Source: SIG440 sp045579055
Lineage (GTDB): Bacteria; Bacillota; Clostridia; Monoglobales; Monoglobaceae
NCBI GenBank assembly: GCA_045579055.1
Contig: JAZNLK010000028.1
Location: 1-15,031, forward strand
Direction of reading: 5' to 3'
Length of the DNA: 15,031 nucleotides
Made by a program: the position numbers and the translations under genes. This document shows, piece by piece, positions 1 through 6,859 of this stretch (positions are counted from its first letter, which is position 1; every line of letters starts with the position of its first letter). The notes under the pieces are model-generated. The model was given only the letters and a program-made list of their open reading frames with translations, ran no database searches and had not been told where the DNA came from.

Positions 1-288
1 AAGAAACAGTATGATATGAAGTATCTGCTTATTGTTATCGGATGCACACTTCTTCTTCCGTTAATCATTGCTTGGTTTATGATGCAAAGCAAGCTTGCTA
101 AAATGAAAACAGCGGTGGAAAACGACTATGCGGCAAATTATGTAATACCCGGAAGCAAACAGCTCACAATGTCGAAAGATATTTTCCTCTACAGCAGTAT
201 AACAAAAACAGAGAAACCGAAAAACAATTCAGGAAGCCATAAGTCATCATCCGGCAGAACACACGGCGGTGGCGGTGGAAGTTACTAA
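1..288 (+). CDS. C-terminal end of a TPM-domain membrane protein (5' truncated)
   Basis: The reading frame is open to the left edge, so this is probably the end of a longer gene; the ATG at 16 is more likely an internal methionine than the start. Visible are a hydrophobic membrane segment (about residues 3-22 after that Met), a polar stretch containing YVIPGSKQLTMSKDIFLYS, and a Ser/Gly tail ending SSGRTHGGGGGSY. In clostridial TPM-domain (YgcG-like) proteins this same order closes the protein: membrane helix, an 'xYVxPGSxxLTxSxDxFLY' strip, then SSSGRTHGGGGG(S/K)(F/Y). The catalytic-like TPM domain would lie upstream, outside the window. The role of these Firmicute proteins is poorly defined. 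The family call rests on the tail alone. Confidence 0.75.
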   Translation, partial: KKQYDMKYLLIVIGCTLLLPLIIAWFMMQSKLAKMKTAVENDYAANYVIPGSKQLTMSKDIFLYSSITKTEKPKNNSGSHKSSSGRTHGGGGGSY

Positions 289-303
289 GTAAATTTTATA
301 TAG

Positions 304-319
304 AGGTGGAATAAAAATA
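304..319 (+). promoter_or_regulatory. Shine-Dalgarno site pointing to an ATA start codon
   Basis: AGGTGG at 304-309 lies 7 bases before ATA at 317-319. The frame is closed upstream by TAA at 290-292, and no ATG, GTG or TTG occurs in frame between that stop and ATG 353. The encoded signal peptide begins right after this ATA. The site is 43 bases from ATG 353, too far to serve it. Confidence 0.6.
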
Positions 320-2062
320 AGAAAATTACTCTCTTTATTACTTGCACTTACAATGTGCATCAGCATGGCGGCAACAGTATTTGCTGCAGAAATGAAATTC
401 ACAGATGTGAAAAAGAGCGATTGGTTCTATGACGATGTTAAATCAGCAGTTGAAATGGGACTTATAAATGGTAAATCTACCACAACATATGCACCGAACG
501 ATAACCTTACCTATGCAGAAGCAATCAAGCTTGCAGCTTGTATGAATCAGCTCTACAATGAAGGTGCAATATCTCTTGCGAGCGGAAACCCCTGGTATAA
601 GCCTTATGTGGACTACTGCATAGACGAAGAAATCATTGATAAAGAATATAACTACACAGAAAATGCAACAAGAGCAGGTTATATGGGAATCTTTGCAAAG
701 GCACTTCCCGATGATGGCTTAAAAGCAATTAACAATGTTCCTGATAACTCTATCCCCGATGTTCCGTCATCCCGTGCATATGCTGCAGGTGTTTACAAGC
801 TCTACCGTGCAGGTATCCTTACCGGTATTGATGATGCTCACAACTGCAATCCTTTAGCCAATATCACAAGAGCAGAGGTTGCGGCTATCCTTACCCGTAT
901 GATGGACGAATCAAAGAGAGTTAGCATTACAGATATGGGCAAGGAAGAAGATAAGAAAGAAGAAACAAAACCTGAAGAAAAAGAAGAAAATAAGGAAGAA
1001 ACAAAAGCTCTCGCTATCAAGACTCAGCCTGAAGATGTAACAATAAAAGCCGGCGAAAGACCGGTGTTTGAAGTAGAGGCAGAAGGCGGCAAGACTCCCT
1101 ACACATATCAGTGGCAATCCCGCGAAAACAATCTTGAATGGGAAAACTGTGACAGTGAAGATTTCGGCGAAGGTTCAAAAACCAAAAAGTATACTGTCTA
1201 TACCGGTTCTATGTCTTTTACCGCTGAATATCGTTGTATCGTTACCGATGCTGAAGGCAACACTGTAACAAGTGAAGTGGCAACGCTCACCTCTGTTGGA
1301 GAGGAAGAAAAGAAAGAAGAAACCACCGAGCCTGAGAATTCCGAAAACAACGAATCCTCCGGTGGAGCAAAGGATAAATTCCAGCCGTCAGAAACCACCG
1401 AAGATGCGGAAGACAAGGGATTTCTTATGTATGCTGACGACGTGTTCTACGTTACCGGCAAAGGCGTTGTTGCAACAGGTCGCATCATCAAGGGCGAGCT
1501 GAAGAAAGGCGATGCAATCAAGATTATCGGCGCAGACGGCAACGAAACGGAAGCCACCGTTGCAGGCATTGAAATGTTCAATAAGAATCTTGATGAAGCT
1601 AAAAAGGGAGACAACATCGGTCTTCTTCTCAATCCTGAAATCGAAAAAGGCACAGTTGAAAGAGGCGACGCACTCATTGGTGCTGATGCAGGTTATAATA
1701 TTGCAAACACACTTGTAGGCACACTTACACTTCTTACAAAGGAAGAAGGCGGCAGAACGACAGCGATTGAAGAAGAATTTAGTCCACAGTTCTATTATGC
1801 AAATGATGTTACAGGTGTAATCACAGGTCTTACAGACGGTACAATGAACCCCGGCGAAACACAGGAAAACATTACTGTAAAGTTTACATCTCATAAGGGT
1901 GTTTGGTATGTAGGTCAGACATTGGAAGTTCGTCAGGCAGGAAGAAAGCTTGGAACCTTCACCGTTACAAAGATTGGTTCTTCATCAGCAAGACAGTTTC
2001 CCATATCAAGACCGTTTAACCACGTTAATAAATCGTCTACTACTCCCACTACTGAAGAATAA
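317..2062 (+). CDS. SLH-anchored surface protein with Ig-like domain and EF-Tu domains II-III
   Basis: Secreted cell-wall-associated protein, 581 residues if begun at ATA 317 (569 from the first ATG at 353). Starting at 317 gives a full signal peptide (charged RK, long Leu-rich core, cleavage near VFAA-E); starting at 353 removes the charged end and half the core. Numbered from 317: three SLH repeats at about 27-72, 87-132 and 145-202 (TRAE in the third), an acidic Lys/Glu linker to 230, an Ig-like domain at 231-325 (YTYQWQ, YRCIVTDAEGNTV), an acidic Ser/Glu linker, then about 369-553 matching EF-Tu. Domain II shows VFYVTGKGVVATGR, GIEMFNKNLDEAKKGDNIG and a VERGDAL match; domain III shows LLTKEEGGR, SPQFYYANDVTGVITG, MNPGE and GRKLGTFTVTKI. 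No P-loop, DxxG or NKxD motif is present, so it cannot be a GTPase. It is presumably displayed on the cell surface; the function of the EF-Tu part is unknown. Confidence 0.85.
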   Translation: MRKLLSLLLALTMCISMAATVFAAEMKFTDVKKSDWFYDDVKSAVEMGLINGKSTTTYAPNDNLTYAEAIKLAACMNQLYNEGAISLASGNPWYKPYVDYCIDEEIIDKEYNYTENATRAGYMGIFAKALPDDGLKAINNVPDNSIPDVPSSRAYAAGVYKLYRAGILTGIDDAHNCNPLANITRAEVAAILTRMMDESKRVSITDMGKEEDKKEETKPEEKEENKEETKALAIKTQPEDVTIKAGERPVFEVEAEGGKTPYTYQWQSRENNLEWENCDSEDFGEGSKTKKYTVYTGSMSFTAEYRCIVTDAEGNTVTSEVATLTSVGEEEKKEETTEPENSENNESSGGAKDKFQPSETTEDAEDKGFLMYADDVFYVTGKGVVATGRIIKGELKKGDAIKIIGADGNETEATVAGIEMFNKNLDEAKKGDNIGLLLNPEIEKGTVERGDALIGADAGYNIANTLVGTLTLLTKEEGGRTTAIEEEFSPQFYYANDVTGVITGLTDGTMNPGETQENITVKFTSHKGVWYVGQTLEVRQAGRKLGTFTVTKIGSSSARQFPISRPFNHVNKSSTTPTTEE

Positions 2063-2074
2063 TGAATAAATGAA

Positions 2075-2109
2075 GGGAGAGCCTTTGTGCTCTCCCCGAT
2101 AAAGAGCAC
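2075..2109 (+). promoter_or_regulatory. two mutually exclusive hairpins after the SLH/EF-Tu gene
   Basis: GGGAGAGC (2075-2082) pairs perfectly with GCTCTCCC (2089-2096) around a 6-base loop. The right arm also overlaps GTGCTCT (2087-2093), which pairs perfectly with AGAGCAC (2103-2109). Only one of the two stems can form at a time. Neither is followed by a T run, so this is not a textbook intrinsic terminator. It may be a 3' end structure of the upstream mRNA or a leader element for the genes that follow. Confidence 0.45.
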
Positions 2110-2127
2110 AGTAAAGGGTGTGTAGCG

Positions 2128-2241
2128 ATGAACGATGCGCAGAATGGTGGACTTTCTGTTTACACAAGACGTGCCAATGAAGCAGAAAAAAATAAAGCAA
2201 ACAAAAATCAAATTTATATTTTAGGAGGATTTTCATTATGA
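2128..2241 (+). CDS. possible 37-residue leader ORF coupled to the next lipoprotein
   Basis: ATG at 2128 follows AAAGGG (2113-2118) by 9 bases and opens a 37-codon frame beginning MNDAQNGGLSVYTRR and ending in a Lys/Asn-rich stretch. Its stop TGA (2239-2241) overlaps the ATG of the lipoprotein gene (2238-2240) in an ATGA arrangement, and the lipoprotein's AGGAGG lies inside the small frame. The overlap would permit translational coupling. The peptide is hydrophilic and matches no family I recognise. A chance frame is a serious alternative. Confidence 0.3.
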   Translation: MNDAQNGGLSVYTRRANEAEKNKANKNQIYILGGFSL

Positions 2242-2684
2242 AAAAGTTATTAGCAGTTATTTTGGCAGGAATTATGGTGTTTGCATTCGCAGCTTGTGGT
2301 GATGACAGCGGAAATAAAGGTGGAGCTGAAAAAGCACCGCGTGATGGAAGCAATCTCAAAATTGACCTTACAGCGGAAGGTTTACAGACAATCGGTGACC
2401 CCGAAGCTACCGTAGAAATTCTCAAGAAGACGGCTGAAGAGTATCTTGAAGGCTCTACCATGTTCTTTGACGATGCAAGGCAGTATGCTGACTTTGTAGA
2501 TTATATCGGTTGCGATGCAACAGAGTATGAATTTAAAGAAGTTTATGGCAAGAAACAGGGGTCATTTATCTGGAGAGCAACAGATAATGATACTGCATAT
2601 TTAGCTATTTTCTTTGATCTCCAGGAAGACGGAACGTGGAAACTTTCAGCATCCGGTTCAGGAAACCTTGGTATTGTATTTTAA
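2238..2684 (+). CDS. small lipoprotein of unknown function
   Basis: 148 residues. It has a lipoprotein signal peptide (MKK, hydrophobic core, lipobox FAAC with Cys20), so the mature protein should be lipid-anchored to the outer face of the membrane. After a Gly/Asp/Ser-rich tether (21-38) comes one compact domain of about 110 residues. Its first half looks helical (about 45-90), and its second half has the alternating pattern of beta strands (GSFIWRATDNDTAYLAIFF, then DGTWKLSASGSG). That layout, a helix followed by a curved sheet ending in 'EDGxWKL', recalls NTF2-like/DUF4878-type lipoproteins, but this is only a resemblance. AGGAGG at 2223-2228 sets the start. It is the first of five lipoproteins on this strand. 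Confidence 0.85.
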   Translation: MKKLLAVILAGIMVFAFAACGDDSGNKGGAEKAPRDGSNLKIDLTAEGLQTIGDPEATVEILKKTAEEYLEGSTMFFDDARQYADFVDYIGCDATEYEFKEVYGKKQGSFIWRATDNDTAYLAIFFDLQEDGTWKLSASGSGNLGIVF

Positions 2685-2718
2685 AATAATAAACAACTAT
2701 AATTAGGAGTGTTTAAGT

Positions 2719-3423
2719 ATGAAAAAAATATTTGCTTCTATTATTATTGTGGTTATGATGTTATCACTTGTCGCTTGTGATGGCGATGAAAACAAGAGTA
2801 CAGGCGGAAAGTTCGCAGGAGAGTGGATTGGAGTAGGCGGAGATACGTGGGGGATGACAATGACTGCTGAAGAGGCATCGGTATATAGTGTTTCTGTTGA
2901 CAATTCGGGAAAGGCTGTTATTGCAACCGACGGTGAGAAGATTAATGCAACATACGCAACCGAAGGCGATACAATTACATTTGAGGTAGAAGCTCTTGAC
3001 TTGAAATTCACAGGAAATCTTACAGATGGTGCTCTTGTGGTTGACGACCTTCTGGGATTTGGAATTAAGGTGATTTTTGCACAGGAAGGAACTCCTGCCG
3101 CAGACCCTGCTTTATATATTCCGGAAGCAGACAAGAATATGGTTGGCGAGTGGCATTCATATGAAGTAAAAGACATTCTCGAAGAGGATATTTCAGATGC
3201 TGTTCCTGCTGATTTGCTGACAATGATATTCTATGGTGACTATACTGTTGATATTTCTCTCGGAGAAGATACAATTACCGGCGAAAAATGGGCCACAAGC
3301 GATGATTACGGATATCTTGCTGATAGTGACTATGATTTTACATGGGATATAGTCGGAGATGAAATTGTAGTTGCATACTACGATGGTGAGGAAAGTTACT
3401 ATTTTACTTGTGCAAAGGAATAG
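2719..3423 (+). CDS. lipoprotein with two GEW-marked beta-rich modules
   Basis: 234 residues with a lipoprotein signal peptide (MKK, Ile/Val/Met-rich core, lipobox LVAC with Cys20). The mature part appears to hold two successive beta-rich modules, each opening with G-E-W: KFAGEWIGVG (GEW at 34-36) and KNMVGEWHSYEV (GEW at 143-145). Each continues as alternating hydrophobic strands and turns rich in Asp/Gly, including DGEKINATYATEGDTITFEVEA in the first and DIVGDEIVVAY in the second. This 'xGxW ... EGDTITF' pattern is typical of lipocalin-like extracellular domains in clostridial lipoproteins, which have no assigned ligand. AGGAG at about 2705-2709 precedes the ATG, 34 bases after the previous stop, so co-transcription with the upstream lipoprotein is likely. 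Confidence 0.85.
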   Translation: MKKIFASIIIVVMMLSLVACDGDENKSTGGKFAGEWIGVGGDTWGMTMTAEEASVYSVSVDNSGKAVIATDGEKINATYATEGDTITFEVEALDLKFTGNLTDGALVVDDLLGFGIKVIFAQEGTPAADPALYIPEADKNMVGEWHSYEVKDILEEDISDAVPADLLTMIFYGDYTVDISLGEDTITGEKWATSDDYGYLADSDYDFTWDIVGDEIVVAYYDGEESYYFTCAKE

Positions 3424-3605
3424 ATGTTAAAAAGTAAAATTCCAGGAATGAGTTTGAATCTCGTAGGTTTCCCCGGATTTCCTGTGCAGGAAATCCGGGA
3501 ATATGATATCCGAAGGAATGGCATGAAGACCAGATTTTTGAAGGTTTTTATCCTCAAAAGTTCTGTCCGGAATGCGAGGATGTATTTGACGAAAACGATA
3601 AATAG
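3424..3605 (+). pseudogene. possible frameshifted small zinc-knuckle protein
   Basis: ATG at 3424 directly follows the stop of the upstream lipoprotein, in the same frame, and reads IPGMSLNLVGFPGFPVQEIREYD to about 3507. If the frame shifts back one base there, translation continues YPKEWHEDQIFEGFYPQKF, then CPECEDVFDENDK, and stops at TAG 3603-3605. The joined text is protein-like, and CPEC suggests a zinc knuckle. The unshifted frame runs on to 3624 as a basic, low-quality sequence. One lost T near 3507 would explain this. No Shine-Dalgarno site is convincing. The alternative is that the stretch is non-coding, since a perfect palindrome and a promoter candidate also lie in it. Confidence 0.3.
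3472..3499. repeat. perfect 28-base inverted repeat
   Basis: CCCGGATTTCCT (3472-3483) and AGGAAATCCGGG (3488-3499) are exact reverse complements around GTGC. This is a 12-bp stem, 13 if the flanking G/C of the loop pair. No T run follows on either side, so it is not a standard intrinsic terminator. It lies 50 bases after the stop of the second lipoprotein gene and could stabilise that mRNA 3' end or bind a protein. Confidence 0.6.
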
Positions 3606-3614
3606 TGTTAATAT
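3586..3614 (+). promoter_or_regulatory. sigma-A-like promoter for the downstream lipoprotein operon
   Basis: TTGACG (3586-3591), a 17-base spacer, and TAATAT (3609-3614): one mismatch to each consensus box at ideal spacing. The expected transcription start is near 3621, about 140 bases before the ATG at 3759. It is the best-formed promoter in the left half and lies in a gap of more than 330 bases, so it probably starts the 3759-7828 transcript. Confidence 0.6.
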
Positions 3615-3758
3615 GGTTTTGTAGGCTTGATGTTTTGACTTGCGAAACACAACACCGATATCAGAAAAATCTGAAGTCTTATTCGAAAAATACTAAAGAC
3701 TTTCCGGAAGGATTTGATAAAAAAGAAAAATATACTTCCCTGTGAGGAGGCGGTAAGT

Positions 3759-5309
3759 ATGAAAAGAGTATTTGAACTGATTTTGAGCGCGTTAATGATA
3801 ATGAGCCTTGTGGCTTGTAATAGGGGCGAGGGCGGTTTGCCCCATACAGGAGAAATAAAAATGGAGGATGAAGTCAATACCATTCAGCTTATATCAGGTA
3901 CTGGCTCAACGGAAGAATATGATGAGGATAGTTATGACACGATTATCAAGGTAGCTTATCCGGTGGTAATGCTTTACTATGGAGATGAAAACAATTACTC
4001 CGGGCTTTCAAAGGCTTTGGAGAATAACAATAAATCGGAAAAAGAATATCTGCTGAACTTCCTGAATGAAAACAAGGATTATGCAACCGAGTGTTACCTT
4101 GAAGGAAATGAATATTTTTCACCCTTTGAATCATCTGTAACATCTTATGTCAGGAGAGCTGATACACTTGTTACAAGTATTTTGTATTTCGGATATGAAT
4201 ATATCGGCGGAGCACACGGCAACTACTATTACCACGGAAAAAACTATGATACAAAAACCGGCAAGGAGCTTGTGCTGTCAGAAGTTGTAAACGATAAGGA
4301 AAAGCTTGCGAAAGCCGTTTCTGAGCAGCTTGATAAGCATTGGAGCGATGCAGACCGCAATGAGACGGCGGATATTGCAGAAATCATAAATGACGAAACA
4401 GCGATTTCCTGGACACTTGATTATAACGGAATAACAATCTATTTTATGCCGTATTCCATAGCAAGCTATGCATCCGGCGTACAGATTGTAACCATTTCAA
4501 ATGAGGAATATCCTGATGTTTTGAAAGCAGAATATAAGAACACTCCTTCCTCTTACGGCATCGAGCTTTCGTCGGATACACCTTTTTACTATGATGTAAC
4601 CGGAGATGGTGTCATAGATGAAATTTTTGCAGGTGGATATGAAAGCAATGAAGGAGATTCAGGGTGTATAGATATTACCGTTAACGGAGAATCATTCGAG
4701 GAAGAAGAATGGTTCTATGGCTATGATGCTACCTTCGTTCATACGGCTGATGACAAAAACTATATTTACTACGAAATTTTAAGAGAGAACGACTACAGAG
4801 AAACAGTTTGTTATGACCTTTCCTATGGCGTTAAAAAGGCAGGAAGTGTTGACGGCGGACTTCGCAGAATTTATCACGAAGGCGGAGACTTTTTAACCAC
4901 GCAGGATGCTTTGACAAATCCCGAAGGCTTTTACCTGAAGCAAACAACGCAGAAGCTTTCTACTGTCTCAGGCTACAAAGAATACCGAACAGGTGATGAC
5001 GGAATACCTGTAACCGACGATACCTACTTTACATTCGATGAAGAAAGCACATTTACTTTCACGCTCCTTCAAGACCTTGAAGCTGAAGTATATGATGAGA
5101 AGAAAAACACGGCAAACGGCAATAAAACAATCAAGGCAGGTGACGAAGTGCTTTATTACAGCACCGATAACGAAAGATTCGCTCTTTTGAAATGCTCTGA
5201 CGGTACAATCTGCCGTGTTGAAGCAGTATATGATTCCGATTTAGGTTATATAGCTATTGACGGAGTCAATATTGAAGAAATATTTGATGGCATAATATTT
5301 GCCGGATAA
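3759..5309 (+). CDS. lipoprotein with DUF4163/DUF3298 (PdaC/RsiV-like) domains
   Basis: 516 residues from ATG 3759, chosen because GAGGAGG (3744-3750) precedes it by 8 bases and it yields a proper lipoprotein signal (MKR, hydrophobic core, lipobox LVAC, Cys20); the ATG at 3714 would put 15 charged residues before it. Residues about 57-155 match DUF4163 and 165-248 match DUF3298: the hallmark GGAHGN (150-155), KTGKELVLSEV (166-176) and ITIYFMPYSIASYASG (225-240) are all visible. This pair forms the extracellular part of anti-sigma factor RsiV, where it binds lysozyme, and accompanies the deacetylase in PdaC. Neither a transmembrane anti-sigma part nor a NodB domain is fused here. The C-terminal half has a calcium-loop-like DVTGDGVIDE (279-288) as in FG-GAP/VCBS units and a final small beta-rich, SH3-like portion (about 440-495). 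A lysozyme-sensing or wall-binding role is inference. Confidence 0.85.
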   Translation: MKRVFELILSALMIMSLVACNRGEGGLPHTGEIKMEDEVNTIQLISGTGSTEEYDEDSYDTIIKVAYPVVMLYYGDENNYSGLSKALENNNKSEKEYLLNFLNENKDYATECYLEGNEYFSPFESSVTSYVRRADTLVTSILYFGYEYIGGAHGNYYYHGKNYDTKTGKELVLSEVVNDKEKLAKAVSEQLDKHWSDADRNETADIAEIINDETAISWTLDYNGITIYFMPYSIASYASGVQIVTISNEEYPDVLKAEYKNTPSSYGIELSSDTPFYYDVTGDGVIDEIFAGGYESNEGDSGCIDITVNGESFEEEEWFYGYDATFVHTADDKNYIYYEILRENDYRETVCYDLSYGVKKAGSVDGGLRRIYHEGGDFLTTQDALTNPEGFYLKQTTQKLSTVSGYKEYRTGDDGIPVTDDTYFTFDEESTFTFTLLQDLEAEVYDEKKNTANGNKTIKAGDEVLYYSTDNERFALLKCSDGTICRVEAVYDSDLGYIAIDGVNIEEIFDGIIFAG

Positions 5310-5319
5310 GGAGCAGCCT

Positions 5320-6462
5320 ATGAAAAAAAGATTACTTATATTTTTACTTTTGTTATGTGTTATGTTGTCTGCTTGCGAAAAAACAAATGTTAATAAACCT
5401 GACAATGCAGGCGACAAGACTGATACAGAAACAAAGGTTGACTATGTTGTAAAATATGAGGATGTACTTGCAAAGACTTACGAGTTCATTAAAAACATTG
5501 ATAGTAAGGTTGGCCCCGATGACGGGATGGCGGGAATATGGGATGCGGCGCTTGCTTTAGAAGATGAAGCACTGGATGAAATTGGTTATACCTTTAAGGA
5601 TTTAAACGGTGATGATGTATCCGAGCTTTTAATAGGTTCGTTTAACAACGCAGATGATGCTTTTGTAAACAATGAGATTTATATGATTTATACGCTCAAA
5701 AATGATACTCCCGAATTTCTTTTAGAAGGTATGAGCCGTAATATGTATTCATTAAAGGATGACGGCAGTTTCTTCAATATGGGTTCAAACGGTGCGGCAT
5801 ACAGTATTATCGGAACTTACCATATTTCAAAGGATAACGAAGTTGTGTGTGATGATTACTACTTTACATACCCTGATGACAACGATCCTTCGATAATTGA
5901 AATTTATTATAATAACACAGGCATTTATGTCCGGGATGATTCCGAAAAGCTTGATATAACTCTTGATGATTTCTGGACGCTTCAGGAAGATGCCGCAAAA
6001 GGAACCGTAAAACTCACGGCAACACCCTTTGCAAAGCTTGATGCAGCCATTATAGAAAAAGCAATGGCGGTTCCACCTGCCCCCGACGTATCACTTTTAG
6101 ACGGAGAATGGGTTTTTGCTTACGGAGAAACCGATGGCTATGAATTTACTGCTGAAGAAGAAGGTATTGAAAGTGAACTTCAGATTACAAGCTCAACTGC
6201 TGATGTAACGGCAAAATATTTCAGTAAAACAGAATTTGATACAAAGACATTTGAAGCCGAGCTTGTGCTTTTGGATGAGGCTGTTTATGAGGGATGCGGG
6301 AATGACGAGTGGAGTGTGAAATTCTCTATGATTCAGAGTGATTATTCCAATGACGAAGAATTTTATGCTACTCTGATTGATGAAAACACCTTGCTACTTC
6401 GACACTTATTCCCATTTGACGGTGCGCAAGGTGTGAGCCATCAGACATACAAACGTAAGTAA
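5320..6462 (+). CDS. lipoprotein with FG-GAP-like and lipocalin-like parts
   Basis: 380 residues from ATG 5320. AAGGAG (5308-5313), overlapping the stop of the previous gene, selects this start over ATG 5299; it also gives a canonical lipoprotein signal (MKKR, Leu-rich core, lipobox LSAC, Cys19). Residues 90-200 contain YTFKDLNGDDVSELLIGSF, the common clostridial 'Y-x-F-x-D-hN-G-D-x-x-x-E-L-L-I-G' signature of lipoproteins with an Asp/Asn-rich, FG-GAP-like strand unit. After a Pro-rich hinge (252-256, PPAPD) comes a C-terminal beta-rich module opening LLDGEWVFAYGE (259-270) and ending in short strands, like the GEW modules of the neighbouring lipoproteins. The 10-base gap to the previous gene indicates the same operon. 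Ligand and role are unknown. Confidence 0.85.
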   Translation: MKKRLLIFLLLLCVMLSACEKTNVNKPDNAGDKTDTETKVDYVVKYEDVLAKTYEFIKNIDSKVGPDDGMAGIWDAALALEDEALDEIGYTFKDLNGDDVSELLIGSFNNADDAFVNNEIYMIYTLKNDTPEFLLEGMSRNMYSLKDDGSFFNMGSNGAAYSIIGTYHISKDNEVVCDDYYFTYPDDNDPSIIEIYYNNTGIYVRDDSEKLDITLDDFWTLQEDAAKGTVKLTATPFAKLDAAIIEKAMAVPPAPDVSLLDGEWVFAYGETDGYEFTAEEEGIESELQITSSTADVTAKYFSKTEFDTKTFEAELVLLDEAVYEGCGNDEWSVKFSMIQSDYSNDEEFYATLIDENTLLLRHLFPFDGAQGVSHQTYKRK

Positions 6463-6487
6463 ATACAACCATAAGGAGGGCAAAATA

Positions 6488-6847
6488 ATGGCGTTTTTCG
6501 ATATGTTAAAAAGTAAGGCAACTCAGGTCGCAGGTGCAAAGGCAGCAAACAATTTTGGGCAGGCTGCAAAACAAGCGGTAACAAATGTAGGCAATAAAAC
6601 ACACACTGTAACTTTATCCGGTATTTCTGCAAATCTTGCAGAGCTTCAAGCAATGCCGGATGAAAACCCGTATGCAAGACAGAATATTGATGAGGGTTAT
6701 CTTCACCTGCAGGTAGAGTCCGGCAGTGCAGATTCTCCCCATCAGATAGGACTTTGTACAAAGTCATCCACAGGCGAATGGTTCTTGTGGGAGCAGTTTA
6801 TATTATCGGATATCAGACCTCCAAAGTCTGCTGATCCGTGGGCATAA
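6488..6847 (+). CDS. small cytoplasmic protein of unknown function
   Basis: 119 residues with AAGGAGG at 6473-6479 and no signal peptide or membrane segment, unlike its lipoprotein neighbours. The N-terminal 35 residues form an Ala/Gln/Asn-rich amphipathic stretch (SKATQVAGAKAANNFGQAAKQ), and the rest is a compact part with Trp near the end (GEWFLWEQF). I recognise no family. It sits 25 bases after one lipoprotein gene and 12 bases before the next, so it is very likely co-transcribed. It could be a chaperone-like or regulatory partner of the cluster, but nothing in the sequence shows that. Confidence 0.75.
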   Translation: MAFFDMLKSKATQVAGAKAANNFGQAAKQAVTNVGNKTHTVTLSGISANLAELQAMPDENPYARQNIDEGYLHLQVESGSADSPHQIGLCTKSSTGEWFLWEQFILSDIRPPKSADPWA

Positions 6848-6859
6848 GGAGGATTACAT

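Noticed and set aside
1388..1894. 168-codon minus-strand frame opposite the EF-Tu-like region
   Set aside because: Cys/Phe-rich shadow of the real plus-strand gene, with no ribosome site and no family resemblance; the plus strand encodes clear EF-Tu motifs here.
6441..6767. 108-codon minus-strand frame over the small cytoplasmic protein gene
   Set aside because: No ribosome site, and it lies opposite a plus-strand gene with AAGGAGG and tight operon spacing.
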